A DNA stretch of 64,000 nt from Anianibacter sp965662745. GTDB lineage: Bacteria; Pseudomonadota; Alphaproteobacteria; Rhodobacterales; Rhodobacteraceae. The position numbers were made by a program, and so were the translations under genes. The notes beneath the pieces were generated by a model. It searched no databases. It had not been told where the DNA came from and was given only the letters and a program-made list of their open reading frames with translations. Location: contig CBFIJK010000004.1 in NCBI GenBank assembly GCA_965662745.1, positions 39,285 to 103,284 on the forward strand, written 5' to 3'. Positions within the stretch are counted from its first letter, which is position 1, and each line of letters opens with the position of its first letter. Of this stretch, positions 17,615-26,334 are shown in pieces.

Positions 17615-18394
17615 TCAGACCGCGCGTTCGACCATCATTTTTTTGATCTCGGCGATTGCCTTCGCGGGGTTCAGACCCTTGGGGCAGGTCTTGGTGCAGT
17701 TCATGATCGTGTGGCAACGATACAGCTTGAACGGATCTTCCAGATCATCAAGCCGTTCGCCCGTCGCTTCATCGCGGCTGTCGATAATCCAGCGATACGC
17801 ATGCAGCAAAGCCGCCGGGCCGAGGTACTTGTCGCCGTTCCACCAATAGGACGGGCAGGCCGTCGAACAGGACGCACACATCACGCATTCATAAAGCCCG
17901 TCGAGCTTCTCGCGATCCTCGATGGACTGCTTCCACTCTTTTTCGGGGCGCTGGGTCTTGGTTTCCAGCCATGGCATGATCGCCGCGTGCTGCGCATAGA
18001 AATGGGTCAGATCGGGGATCAAATCCTTGACCACCGGCATATGCGGCAGCGGATAGATCTTCACGTCACCCTTCACCTCATCCATGCCCTTGAGGCAGGC
18101 GAGCGTATTGGTGCCGTCGATATTCATAGCGCAGGACCCGCAGATGCCTTCGCGGCAGGACCGTCGGAAGGTGAGCGTCGGGTCAATCTCGTTCTTGATC
18201 TTGATGAGAGCGTCCAGAATCATCGGCCCGCAGGTGTCGAGGTCGACGAAATAGGTGTCGACACGCGGGTTGTCGCTGGTGTCCGGATCAAAGCGGTAGA
18301 CCTGGAATTTCCGGACATTCGTGGCGCCTTCGGGCTTGGGCCAGGTCTTGCCGGTGCGAACCTTCGAGTTCTTGGGAAGGGTGAATTGAACCAT
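17615..18394 (-). CDS. sdhB: Succinate dehydrogenase iron-sulfur subunit
   Basis: A 259-residue subunit of respiratory complex II that passes electrons from SdhA to ubiquinone. Three iron-sulfur clusters are visible: CREGICGSCAMNIDGTNTLAC for [2Fe-2S], and CVMCASCSTACPSYWW plus CHTIMNCTKTCPKGLNPAKAI for the [4Fe-4S] and [3Fe-4S] clusters. It is the last gene of sdhC-sdhD-sdhA-lipoprotein-sdhB and is followed by a terminator. Confidence 0.97.
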   Translation of the reverse strand: MVQFTLPKNSKVRTGKTWPKPEGATNVRKFQVYRFDPDTSDNPRVDTYFVDLDTCGPMILDALIKIKNEIDPTLTFRRSCREGICGSCAMNIDGTNTLACLKGMDEVKGDVKIYPLPHMPVVKDLIPDLTHFYAQHAAIMPWLETKTQRPEKEWKQSIEDREKLDGLYECVMCASCSTACPSYWWNGDKYLGPAALLHAYRWIIDSRDEATGERLDDLEDPFKLYRCHTIMNCTKTCPKGLNPAKAIAEIKKMMVERAV

Positions 18395-18411
18395 TCTTTA
18401 CTCCTCTCGCT

Positions 18412-18711
18412 CTAGCGCGAGCTTCCAAGGGTGATACCGAACCGAGCGGGGCGTGGACGGCCCTCCATCACGCGGTCGATGCACTCTGCCATGAATTCCC
18501 GATCCGACTGCGGATTCAGGATCGCGTTTGTGACCGTGATCCCCGTGCGCGTGCGGACACCGCCCGTGCCGACGCCGATCCCGACATTGCCGGATACGCC
18601 ATCCGCGAGCGGCAACTCCTCGCGGCACTGCCGTTCCGCGCGCTCGACCGTCATCGGCTGCGGCGCGCAGGCCGCGAGTGTTGCAAGCGACAGGGCCACG
18701 GCGCGGATCAA
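18412..18711 (-). CDS. Small lipoprotein encoded inside the sdh operon (99 aa)
   Basis: The N-terminus MIRAVALSLATLAACAPQP is a lipoprotein signal with lipobox LAAC. The mature part has a second cysteine, a glycine-rich segment (GVSGNVGIGVGTGGVRTRTG) and a third cysteine near the end. The start codon appears to be TTG overlapping the sdhA stop (TTGA), so expression would depend on coupling from sdhA. No ATG gives a product with the lipobox. The function is unknown. Its place between sdhA and sdhB suggests co-expression with complex II, not necessarily a part in it. Confidence 0.72.
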   Translation of the reverse strand: MIRAVALSLATLAACAPQPMTVERAERQCREELPLADGVSGNVGIGVGTGGVRTRTGITVTNAILNPQSDREFMAECIDRVMEGRPRPARFGITLGSSR

Positions 18712-20510
18712 TAAACCCGTGCCTTGGGCGCGATCTTTTTCAGTTCGATCCCGCCTTCGTTGTGACCCAGAAGAGGGTTCACATGAACAGGGCGATAATC
18801 CAGATCGACCTTGCCGTTGACCATGGCAAGCGTGTGGACGCGCCAGTCTTCGTCGTTGCGATCAGGATAATCCTCGTGCGCGTGGGCGCCGCGGCTTTCC
18901 TTGCGCGCCTCTGCCGATACGATGGTCGCCAGCGCATTGGGCATGAGGTTGGTCAGTTCCAGCGTTTCCATCAGGTCCGTGTTCCAGACCATGGACCGGT
19001 CGGTGACACTGATGTCGTCCATCTTTCTGGCGACGGCGTACATCTTGTCGACACCCTCGGCGAGGGTCTTGTCGGTGCGGAAGACCGCTGCGTCGGATTG
19101 CATGGTCTGCTGCATCTCGTCGCGCAGTTCAGCCGTGGACACGGTGCCCTTGGCGTGACGCAGACCATCAAAGCGCGACAGCGCCTGATCGAGCGAGGCC
19201 TGGTTCAGCGTCGGATTGGACGCATTGGCGTCGACCACTTCGCCCGCCTTGATCGCGGCGGCGCGGCCAAAGACCACAAGGTCAATGAGCGAGTTCGACC
19301 CAAGACGGTTCGCGCCATGAACACTCGCGCAGCCCGCTTCGCCCACGGCCATCAAGCCGGGCGTGATGCGGTCAGGCTCATCCTTAGTGGGATTGAGAAC
19401 CTCGCCCCAGTAGTTCGTCGGAATACCGCCCATGTTGTAATGCACGGTCGGCAGAACCGGGATCGGCTCTTTCGTGACGTCGACACCGGCAAAGATGCGC
19501 GCCGATTCCGAGATGCCGGGAAGGCGAAGGTGCAGCGCTTCGGGCGGCAGGTGGCTAAGGTGCAGGTGGATGTGATCCCCCTTCTCGCCCACGCCGCGCC
19601 CTTCGCGGATTTCCATCGTCATGCAGCGCGAGACGACATCGCGGCTGGCCAGGTCCTTGTAGGTTGGCGCGTAGCGTTCCATGAATCGCTCGCCCTCGGA
19701 ATTCGTCAGGTAGCCACCTTCGCCGCGTGCGCCTTCAGTGATCAGGCAACCCGCGCCGTAGATGCCGGTCGGGTGGAATTGCACGAATTCCATGTCCTGC
19801 AAGGGTAGTCCCGCGCGCGCCACCATGCCGCCGCCGTCGCCGGTGCAGGTATGGGCCGAGGTCGCCGAGAAATAGGCGCGGCCATAGCCGCCCGTGGCCA
19901 GCACGGTCATCTTCGCATTGAAGACATGGATGGTGCCGTCATCAAGCTTCCAGGCCACGACGCCCTGGCACTGGCCATCGTCGGACATGATGAGGTCGAT
20001 CGCGAAGTATTCGATGAAGAACTCCGCGTTGTTCTTGAGGCTTTGACCATACAGCGTGTGCAGGATCGCATGACCGGTGCGGTCGGCGGCGGCGCACGTG
20101 CGCTGCACGGGCGGGCCTTCGCCGAATTCCGTGGTGTGCCCGCCAAACGGCCGCTGATAAATCTCGCCCTTTTCGGTACGCGAGAACGGAACGCCGTAAT
20201 GTTCCAGCTCATACACCGCTTTGGGCGCTTCGCGGGCGAGGTATTCCATCGCGTCCACGTCGCCCAGCCAGTCCGACCCTTTCACGGTGTCGTACATGTG
20301 CCATTGCCAGTGGTCGGGGCCCATGTTTCCAAGGCTGGCCGCGATGCCGCCTTGTGCCGCTACCGTGTGGGACCGGGTCGGGAAAACCTTGGTCACGCAA
20401 GCGGTCTTGAGGCCCTGTTCAGCCATGCCAAGCGTCGCGCGCAGGCCGGATCCGCCGGCGCCGACAACCACGACATCGTAATTATGCGTCTCGTATTCGT
20501 AGGAAGCCAT
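18708..20510 (-). CDS. sdhA: Succinate dehydrogenase flavoprotein subunit
   Basis: A 600-residue FAD protein that oxidises succinate to fumarate. It has the dinucleotide motif VVVGAGGSGLRATLG, the covalent-FAD histidine segment RSHTVAAQGGIAASLGN, FVQFHPTGIYGAGCLITEGARGEGG and the active-site arginine region HGANRLGSNSLIDLVVFGRAA. I start it at MASYEYETHNYDVVVVG. A start six codons earlier would overlap sdhD by four bases. It sits 14 bp after sdhD. Confidence 0.97.
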   Translation of the reverse strand: MASYEYETHNYDVVVVGAGGSGLRATLGMAEQGLKTACVTKVFPTRSHTVAAQGGIAASLGNMGPDHWQWHMYDTVKGSDWLGDVDAMEYLAREAPKAVYELEHYGVPFSRTEKGEIYQRPFGGHTTEFGEGPPVQRTCAAADRTGHAILHTLYGQSLKNNAEFFIEYFAIDLIMSDDGQCQGVVAWKLDDGTIHVFNAKMTVLATGGYGRAYFSATSAHTCTGDGGGMVARAGLPLQDMEFVQFHPTGIYGAGCLITEGARGEGGYLTNSEGERFMERYAPTYKDLASRDVVSRCMTMEIREGRGVGEKGDHIHLHLSHLPPEALHLRLPGISESARIFAGVDVTKEPIPVLPTVHYNMGGIPTNYWGEVLNPTKDEPDRITPGLMAVGEAGCASVHGANRLGSNSLIDLVVFGRAAAIKAGEVVDANASNPTLNQASLDQALSRFDGLRHAKGTVSTAELRDEMQQTMQSDAAVFRTDKTLAEGVDKMYAVARKMDDISVTDRSMVWNTDLMETLELTNLMPNALATIVSAEARKESRGAHAHEDYPDRNDEDWRVHTLAMVNGKVDLDYRPVHVNPLLGHNEGGIELKKIAPKARVY

Positions 20511-20524
20511 TGAATCGTTCCTTT

Positions 20525-20896
20525 TCAAAGCGCCAGCCGAGCGATGGCGAGAACGCCCGTCGCGGCCGCGGCATAGCAGAGGCAGGTCATCGCGATCACC
20601 AGGAGGTGGCGTTTCTCTCCGCCGACATAATCCTCGATCAGCACCTGAACGCCGCCTTTGAAGTGCATGAAGCTGACGACGATGGTCAGCACGGCGACAA
20701 GCGCCGGGAAAGGACGGCCGAAATAGGCGATCACCGCGTCATGCGGCTCTCCCAGCATCGGCCCGAACGTGAAGACGAACAGCGGAACCAGGACGACCAG
20801 CGCGTAAGAGCTTTTGGTCATGGACCAGAAATGCGCCGTTCCGGTGCGGGCGGCCCCAAGGCCGACGGCGCGCTTGCGATCTGTCATAAATGCCAT
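20525..20896 (-). CDS. sdhD: Succinate dehydrogenase membrane anchor subunit
   Basis: A 123-residue protein with three membrane helices (SYALVVLVPLFVFTFG, FPALVAVLTIVVSFMHF, HLLVIAMTCLCYAAAATGVLAIA) and MHFKGGVQVLIEDYV, the quinone and haem region typical of SdhD. A strong GAGGAG precedes the start. It lies 11 bp after sdhC. Confidence 0.93.
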   Translation of the reverse strand: MAFMTDRKRAVGLGAARTGTAHFWSMTKSSYALVVLVPLFVFTFGPMLGEPHDAVIAYFGRPFPALVAVLTIVVSFMHFKGGVQVLIEDYVGGEKRHLLVIAMTCLCYAAAATGVLAIARLAL

Positions 20897-20907
20897 GTCG
20901 GGTCTCC

Positions 20908-21297
20908 TCAGATCACAAGCAGGGTCAGGACGGTCAGCACCAGCGATCCGAAGATCATGATGTAGCCCATCGTGTAGGCGCTTTTCAGGTCAAGGCCTCG
21001 GCCCGTGTCCCAGATCAGATGACGGATGCCACCGAGTGAGTGGAACCATAGCGCCCAGAGCGACAGCGTCAGGACAAGATCGCCAAACCAGCTGGTCAGC
21101 ACCGCGTCCGCCGTCGCGAAGTAGTCGGGCCCGTAAGAGGCCGCGAGAAACCACCAAACGATCAGGATCCCGGCCACGAGCATCGCATTGCCCGTGATCC
21201 GCACGAAGATCGAGGTCATCGAGGTCATTTGCGGCTTGTAATACGGCCCGATCATGAAGGGCGAAAGCGGGCGTTTGCCCCGGTTCACATCAGCCAT
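20908..21297 (-). CDS. sdhC: Succinate dehydrogenase cytochrome b556 subunit
   Basis: A 129-residue protein with three membrane helices and the SdhC signature HSLGGIRHLIWDTGRG, whose first His is the expected haem b ligand. The N-terminal segment RPLSPFMIGPYYKPQMTSMTSIFVRITGNAM is also typical. It is the first gene of the operon. The 168-bp region upstream carries the double GTGATCAC operator. Confidence 0.95.
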   Translation of the reverse strand: MADVNRGKRPLSPFMIGPYYKPQMTSMTSIFVRITGNAMLVAGILIVWWFLAASYGPDYFATADAVLTSWFGDLVLTLSLWALWFHSLGGIRHLIWDTGRGLDLKSAYTMGYIMIFGSLVLTVLTLLVI

Positions 21298-21421
21298 GCA
21301 TCATCCTTCCGGCTTGGATTGCTTGGGTTTTGCCTTTGACATAGCAAAATCTGAGGCACTGTCACGCGGCTAGCGGCGCTAACAGTGCGGCATTTTCGTT
21401 AAATCAGTGTCAGGTACAAGA

Positions 21422-21455
21422 TTTGTGATCACTGTTTTTACATGCGTGATCACAA
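21422..21455. promoter_or_regulatory. Twin-box operator upstream of sdhC (two GTGATCAC boxes 21 bp apart)
   Basis: GTGATCAC occurs at 21425-21432 and again at 21446-21453, so the boxes are 21 bp start to start, two turns of the helix. The outer flanks are TT and AA, making each outer half TTGTGATCAC. The same pair with the same 21-bp spacing lies before sucC at 27446-27478, and AGATTTGTGATCACT is common to both. Each box has the TTGT/ACAA dyad form usual for GntR regulators of the FCD class. AkgR, a GntR-family activator of TCA genes described in Rhodobacter sphaeroides, is a plausible binder, but I cannot confirm its site from memory. Confidence 0.75.
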
Positions 21456-21465
21456 GAATGCACGC

Positions 21466-22266
21466 CTATCGAGTCGCCATGTAGAGCTCTGCCAGATACT
21501 CGGCGAATTCCGTGCACATGATGATGGATGGAACGTTGGGATCGTAGAACGCGTTTGCCTCGCCGCAGGATTCGACGATCACATCCAGATCGCGGTCCAT
21601 CGACATATCGGCATTGAGATTCGCAACTTCCATCGCGATCACGTCAAAGGTCAGCCGCTCGATCTCGGTGCCGCCCGCGCGATCGATCATCCGAAAGCTG
21701 CGCCCCGCGCCACGCTTGCGCAGATCGTCCATCACCGGCCCCCAGCTTTCGCTGGCCAGTTCATATTCCTCTTCGCAGGTCCGCGCGCGTGCGGCCGGCA
21801 GGCCAAGCTCTTCGGCGATATCCTCGCGCTCGTCGGGATTGGCGCCGTAGAACAGGCAGACCAGCGTGAAAAAACGCTGCCGGTCCGTGCCATGCACATC
21901 CCACCATGCCTCTTCATAGCCTTTCGCCTCGGCGTCCTTTGCCTGGGTCAGAAACCCGTGCGCGGTGTGATAGGCGATGGCGACGGCGCTTTGTTCGTTG
22001 AAGACATCATGCACCAGAAGGATCGAAAGCACGTCGGCGGCGTCTTCCTCTTGCCCGAAGATCGGCAGCCGTTCGATATCGATCACGGCATGCCCAAGCT
22101 CGTGATACAGAATCGCAATCAGGTTCGAAGTGATGAAGCTTCGGATATCCTGCGCCATCTGCGGCGCTTCTTGCACGACCTCGACCTCGGCGGGCGGCGC
22201 AGCTTCGCCAGGCGGGCTGACAGCCGCCCCTGCCAAGAAGATCGCGAAGAAAATCGATTGGAACAT
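21466..22266 (-). CDS. DUF4344-type exported metallopeptidase
   Basis: A 266-residue protein starting MFQSIFFAIFLAGAAVSPPGEA, a signal peptide. The zinc protease motif HELGH is in the segment LYHELGHAVIDIERLPIFGQEEDAADVLS, where the later ...E-D-A-A-D supplies the third ligand region. This layout fits the DUF4344 putative metallopeptidase family. Four cysteines in the C-terminal half (e.g. RTCEEEY, VESCGEANAF, IIMCTEF) suggest disulfides outside the cytoplasm. A longer in-frame start at 22491 lies within the mch gene and is not credible. The stop is close to the sdh operator. Confidence 0.8.
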   Translation of the reverse strand: MFQSIFFAIFLAGAAVSPPGEAAPPAEVEVVQEAPQMAQDIRSFITSNLIAILYHELGHAVIDIERLPIFGQEEDAADVLSILLVHDVFNEQSAVAIAYHTAHGFLTQAKDAEAKGYEEAWWDVHGTDRQRFFTLVCLFYGANPDEREDIAEELGLPAARARTCEEEYELASESWGPVMDDLRKRGAGRSFRMIDRAGGTEIERLTFDVIAMEVANLNADMSMDRDLDVIVESCGEANAFYDPNVPSIIMCTEFAEYLAELYMATR

Positions 22267-22273
22267 ACCGCTA

Positions 22274-23302
22274 TCAGAGAGGGATGAGCGCCCAGTAATC
22301 AAGGTCCAGCAGCACGTCGGGCAAATATTTTCCGTCATTGCCGCGCAATTCGCCGGGATTTCCCTTCGTTGCCACCAGCCGAAGCCGTAGCGCGCCGACC
22401 CCGGGCGCATCTGTTTCGGCCATATCCAGCACCTCGGACCACGCTCGCACCGTATCGCCTGCAAAGCAGGGATTGGCATGCGCCCCGCCATTCAGCCCAA
22501 CGATCATCTGCGCATTCGCAAGCCCGTTGAAGGACAGCGCGCGGGCCAGCGAGATGATGTGCCCGCCATAGATCAGGCGCTTTCCATCGTCGCGGTTCGT
22601 CGCGTCAAAATGCACCTTCGCGGTGTTCTGCCAGAGGCGCGTGGCCAGCATATGCTCTGCCTCTTCCACCGTGACGCCGTCGACATGGTCGATGATCTCG
22701 CCGGGCTGATAGTCGCCCCAAGAGTGCGGCTCTCCGGCGAGGGTATGATCGTATCCGGTGAAATCGAGGCCCTTGGGGATCACCAGCGACGCGGGGTCGA
22801 CCACTTTCGGCAGCTTCGGAATGACCGTCACGGGCGCGGGCGCATCCAGATCACGTTTTCGGACCATGACCCAGCGTACGTAATCAAGGACGACCTCGTC
22901 ATGCTGGTTCAGGCCCTTGGTGCGCACATAGACGACGCCGGATTTCCCGTTCGAGTTTTCCTTGACCCCGATCACCTCGGATTCGGACCGCAGCGTATCG
23001 CCGGGCCAGACCGGCATCCGCCAGCGGCCATCTGCATAACCAAGATTGGCGACCGCGTTCAGCGACACGTCTGGCACCGTCTTGCCGAACACCACGTGAA
23101 AGGCAATCAGATCATCGAGCGGGCTGAACGGCAGGCCGCAGTCCTGCGCGAAGACATCTGACGAATGCAGAGCATGACGCGCGGGATAGAGCATGTGATA
23201 AAGCGCGCGCTCGGCCATCTTGACGGTGCGCGGGACGGCGTGGCGAATGACATCGCCGACCGCGTAATCCTCAAAAAACCGGCCGGGATTCGTCTTGGTC
23301 AT
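22274..23302 (-). CDS. mch: Mesaconyl-C1-CoA hydratase (beta-methylmalyl-CoA dehydratase), MaoC family
   Basis: A 342-residue double hotdog-fold (MaoC) protein starting MTKTNPGRFFEDYAVGDVIRHAVPRTV. It hydrates mesaconyl-CoA to beta-methylmalyl-CoA in the ethylmalonyl-CoA pathway. The segments ALYHMLYPARHALHSSDVFAQ, WPGDTLRSESEVIGVKENSNGKSGVVYVRT and YGGHIISLARALSFNGLAN match this group in length and arrangement. The start ATG shares one base with the stop of the DUF1737 gene (TGATG). A malyl-CoA-type lyase or thioesterase gene lies three genes upstream, which supports the pathway call. Confidence 0.88.
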   Translation of the reverse strand: MTKTNPGRFFEDYAVGDVIRHAVPRTVKMAERALYHMLYPARHALHSSDVFAQDCGLPFSPLDDLIAFHVVFGKTVPDVSLNAVANLGYADGRWRMPVWPGDTLRSESEVIGVKENSNGKSGVVYVRTKGLNQHDEVVLDYVRWVMVRKRDLDAPAPVTVIPKLPKVVDPASLVIPKGLDFTGYDHTLAGEPHSWGDYQPGEIIDHVDGVTVEEAEHMLATRLWQNTAKVHFDATNRDDGKRLIYGGHIISLARALSFNGLANAQMIVGLNGGAHANPCFAGDTVRAWSEVLDMAETDAPGVGALRLRLVATKGNPGELRGNDGKYLPDVLLDLDYWALIPL

Positions 23303-23505
23303 CAAAGCTGTCCCAGCTTCATATCCGGGTCATAGTCGCCCTCGACCTCTTTCGTGACGGCCTGCGCGCAGCGCATCTTGCCGCTTGCCGCGTCAAAGGC
23401 GTAGGCCGGATCGCCATAAAGCGCCCAGCCCTTAGACAGGGCCAGCGTAACCTTGTGGCAAAATGCGGATGTGTCGTCCTCGGTCAACAGCCGGTAAGCA
23501 ATCAT
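23302..23505 (-). CDS. DUF1737 domain protein (67 aa)
   Basis: The small protein MIAYRLLTEDDTSAFCHKVTLALSKGWALYGDPAYAFD... has the DUF1737 pattern: an opening strand, a helix ending in L.KGW.LYG.P, then a strand ending in a CAQAV segment. The function is unknown. It is translationally coupled to mch. The shorter start is chosen because the extra N-terminal residues of a longer frame overlap the nnrU gene. Confidence 0.75.
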   Translation of the reverse strand: MIAYRLLTEDDTSAFCHKVTLALSKGWALYGDPAYAFDAASGKMRCAQAVTKEVEGDYDPDMKLGQL

Positions 23506-23509
23506 CGGA

Positions 23510-24070
23510 TCATCCTGCGAAGGGGTAATAGCCAAGCCACGTATGAACCGCCGCGATGATCGCGTAGAGTACGAGCGCGATGATCAAGAGTCTCACATCG
23601 CCCTTCACGCTGCCCCCCGTGAACGGTTCAGGCGCGGGCTCCTGCGCATTGATCAGCACGATCTCGACCACGGCCCAGACGATCAGAACACCCCAAAGCA
23701 CGATCGAGGCCAGATCGCCGTTCACCAGAAGATGCGCGACACCCCATAGGATGAAGCCGGTCAACTGCGGATGGCGCAGCTTGCCGCGCAGGCGACTTTT
23801 CGATGAGCCCAGCCCAAACAGCGCAATGGCGATCAGCATCAAGAGATTATTAAGATGCACCCCCCAGCTTGGCGGATCGTAGATGGGGACGAATTCAGCA
23901 TTCCGATAGCCGATCACCATAAGAATGACCGACCCGACGAGGATCAGCGCGAAGACCCCCTTGGACGCCTCGCCAATCATATTTGTCATCATCGCGCGCG
24001 GACCCGGCAGGAGGCGCTTGAAGAGATGGGCATCGACCCAAACGAACAGTCCAAGAAGCAGCGTAATCAT
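23510..24070 (-). CDS. NnrU family membrane protein
   Basis: A 186-residue protein with five or six membrane helices. It has the NnrU features near residues 90-120, LRHPQLTGFILWGVAHLLVNGDLASIVLWG, and an N-terminal helix starting MITLLLGLFVWVDAHLFKRLLPG. NnrU was named for nitric oxide/nitrite metabolism, and related proteins also act in carotenoid isomerisation in plants. No denitrification genes are nearby, so a housekeeping role is likelier here. Its start overlaps the stop of the upstream lyase-like gene by four bases. Confidence 0.82.
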   Translation of the reverse strand: MITLLLGLFVWVDAHLFKRLLPGPRAMMTNMIGEASKGVFALILVGSVILMVIGYRNAEFVPIYDPPSWGVHLNNLLMLIAIALFGLGSSKSRLRGKLRHPQLTGFILWGVAHLLVNGDLASIVLWGVLIVWAVVEIVLINAQEPAPEPFTGGSVKGDVRLLIIALVLYAIIAAVHTWLGYYPFAG

Positions 24071-24918
24071 GAGTGGCGTTCCAGTTCCGCGATTGCATCG
24101 GCCTGAGCCAACGTGGCCCGCGCGGTCGCGACGTGCAAGTTTTCCACGATGGCGCCGTCGACAACGGCCACGCCCTGGCCCTGCGCCTCGGCCTCTTCAA
24201 AAGCGGCGATCTGGCGGCGGGCAAGGTCGATCTCGGCCTCGGACGGTGCGAAGACCTCGTTCGTCACGGCAATCTGCGCGGGATGGATCAGCGTCTTGCC
24301 GTCAAAGCCGAGCGCACGCCCCTCTTCGCATTCCGCGCGCAACCCGTCCTCGTCCTTGAATGCGTTATAGACGCCATCCACGATCACCCGGCCGTTGGCG
24401 CGTGCGGCCAGAAGACAGTGCTGAAGCGCCATTGTCATCGACGCGCGGCCCTGGCTGCGCAGGTCTTTGGCCAGATCATTGGTGCCCATGACCATGCCCT
24501 GCAGCCGCGAATGCGCAGCGATCTGCGCTGCATTGAGGATACCAACGGGGCTTTCCATCATCGCCCAAAGTGCGGCATTCGGGCCAAGTGTTCCGGCAAT
24601 ATCCAGATCCGATGTGCTGCCCACCTTGGGCAAAAGGATCGCGTCGATTGGACAAGAGGCCAGCGCGGCCAGATCCTCTGAGCCCCAAGCAGTGCCAAGC
24701 CCGTTGACGCGCACGATCTTGCTGCGCGGGCCGTAATCGGTGTCGCGCAACGTCCTTGCGAGCAATTCGCGCGCATTCGCCTTTTCTTCGACCGCCACTG
24801 CGTCTTCCAGATCGAAGATGATCGCATCGACCGGCAGGGTCTTGGCCTTTTCCAGCGCCCTCTCTTTCGAGCCGGGTATATAAAGGACCGAACGGAAAGG
24901 CCGGGTCGTCAGGGCCAT
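24067..24918 (-). CDS. mcl2: CitE-family CoA ester lyase, probably (3S)-malyl-CoA thioesterase (Mcl2-like)
   Basis: A 283-residue HpcH/HpaI aldolase-fold protein. It has RSVLYIPGSKERALEKAKTLPVDAIIFDLEDAV (CoA site and Mg-binding DLED), VRVNGLGT, LLPKVGS, MMESPVGILNA with the metal-binding Glu, and GFDGKTLIHPAQIAVTNEVFAPS. The sequence is closer to the malyl-CoA thioesterase Mcl2 than to the longer lyase Mcl1 as I remember them, and mch is close by. A beta-methylmalyl-CoA lyase activity cannot be excluded. The start at MALTTRPFRSVLYIPG is preferred over an upstream in-frame start at 24969. Confidence 0.8.
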   Translation of the reverse strand: MALTTRPFRSVLYIPGSKERALEKAKTLPVDAIIFDLEDAVAVEEKANARELLARTLRDTDYGPRSKIVRVNGLGTAWGSEDLAALASCPIDAILLPKVGSTSDLDIAGTLGPNAALWAMMESPVGILNAAQIAAHSRLQGMVMGTNDLAKDLRSQGRASMTMALQHCLLAARANGRVIVDGVYNAFKDEDGLRAECEEGRALGFDGKTLIHPAQIAVTNEVFAPSEAEIDLARRQIAAFEEAEAQGQGVAVVDGAIVENLHVATARATLAQADAIAELERHS

Positions 24919-25117
24919 GGGCGCATACCTCGTAATATAGTTGCGCGAAGGAAACCGAAGGCGCATCAATCCGCAACCCTTATTCCGCCGCGATGCAGCA
25001 AAAACCGGCTACGCGCGATGGATTAACCATATCCACAGCCTTGCTCTGCAGGCTTTAAGGGCCTCATCAACCTTCCGACCCTGCGAGGCACATGACTTTA
25101 GGTCAAGGAGACTTCGG

Positions 25118-25423
25118 ATGTGGAAATACATGACACTTGCCGCCTGCCTCGCCGCGCCGCTGCCCGGACAGGCCGAGACACCCCAACGCAACTGCGCCGC
25201 GCGCAGCGCTGTCATCGAACGGCTGGGTGAACAATTCGGCGAATCGCGCCAATCCATCGGGCTGGGCACGAATAATTCCGTGGTCGAGGTTTTCGCCTCG
25301 GCGTCGACCGGCACCTGGACGATCACCGTGACGCTGCCGAATGGCCTGACCTGCCTTGTGGCATCGGGCCACGCGTTTGAACAACTCGACGAGTTGCCGG
25401 TCACGGCCTCGGAAGACGCCTAG
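25118..25423 (+). CDS. Small exported protein of unknown function (101 aa)
   Basis: The start is set by AAGGAG eight bases before ATG and gives the signal peptide MWKYMTLAACLAAPLPGQAETP. The mature protein is about 80 residues, with two cysteines (RNCAARS and LTCLVAS) that could form a disulfide, and a beta-rich middle (SVVEVFASASTGTWTITVTLPNG). It converges on the TSUP gene with a 4-bp overlap. I do not recognise a named family. Confidence 0.7.
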   Translation: MWKYMTLAACLAAPLPGQAETPQRNCAARSAVIERLGEQFGESRQSIGLGTNNSVVEVFASASTGTWTITVTLPNGLTCLVASGHAFEQLDELPVTASEDA

Positions 25424-26172
25424 GTCAGCGCGTCCCAGATCAGCTTGGTCCCGGCGATGCCAAGGAAAATATAGGTCAAACCAAAAAACGCGCGCTCTGA
25501 AATCGCGCGATGCGCCCAGACGCCGATCCAGACCCCAAGGAAAGCCACGGGCGCGAGGATCAGGTTCGCAGTCAGGCTTTCCCTGGTGAAGATGCCAAGG
25601 AACGCGAAAGGCACGAATTTCATCGCGTTCACGATCCAGAACAGAAGAACCGTGGTCGCCTGGAATTCAGTCTTAGTCAGGCGTTGCGACAGCAGATAAA
25701 CGGCGGCGGGCGGACCGCCCGCGTGGCTGATGAAGCTGGTGAACCCGGCAACAAGCCCCGCGATATAGCCGCCAACGACGCCCATCTTCCGCTCTGGCGC
25801 GCGAATCCAACCGCGCTTTTGCGAGATTTGCCAAGCGACAAAGCCCAGCGCAATCACCCCGATCAGAAACCGAAACACATCCGGATTGGCAACGCTCCAC
25901 AGCGCCATGCCCAGCAGAACCCCCGGCACGCTGCCGATCAGAAGAGCCTTGGCTGACGGCCAGTGCCATTTCTTCCAGTAGGGTTTAAGTGCGCCGATAT
26001 CCATCAGCATCAGAAGCGGCAGCATCAGGCCAAGCGCCTCTCCGGGCCCCAGAATCAGCGCAAGGAATGGGGTGGCAGCAAAGGCCGCGCCGGATCCAAA
26101 CCCGCCCTTTGAAACCCCGGCAAAGATGACCGCAGGCACCGCCATGGCGAAAAAGAAGGCGTCAAGCTGCAT
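25420..26172 (-). CDS. Sulfite exporter TauE/SafE (TSUP) family permease, second copy
   Basis: A 250-residue membrane protein of the short TSUP type. It begins MQLDAFFFAMAVPAVIFAGVSKGGFGSGAAFAATPFLALI, with the glycine-rich motif typical of the first repeat, and has FTSFISHAGGPPAAVYLLSQRL in the second. About seven or eight membrane helices are visible. It is only distantly related to the TSUP permease at 5.2 kb. The substrate is unknown. Confidence 0.87.
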   Translation of the reverse strand: MQLDAFFFAMAVPAVIFAGVSKGGFGSGAAFAATPFLALILGPGEALGLMLPLLMLMDIGALKPYWKKWHWPSAKALLIGSVPGVLLGMALWSVANPDVFRFLIGVIALGFVAWQISQKRGWIRAPERKMGVVGGYIAGLVAGFTSFISHAGGPPAAVYLLSQRLTKTEFQATTVLLFWIVNAMKFVPFAFLGIFTRESLTANLILAPVAFLGVWIGVWAHRAISERAFFGLTYIFLGIAGTKLIWDALT

Positions 26173-26334
26173 GATCCATCGCCTTTCGGGAAACGCTGAT
26201 ACTGGAAGGCTTTACCCCAGCCCCGGGCGCTTTGAAACGGGGCTTGAGGGGAATAGGCTTTCCAGACTGCCTTGCGCGGGGCGATGCGTTTGGCTACCCC
26301 TCGCGCCAACAATCCAAGCTGACCGGAGACAACC

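Noticed and set aside
21424..21454. CRP/FNR binding sites at the GTGATCAC boxes
   Set aside because: CRP sites need TGTGA and TCACA half-sites separated by six bases. Here the halves abut, so the spacing is wrong for CRP or FNR.
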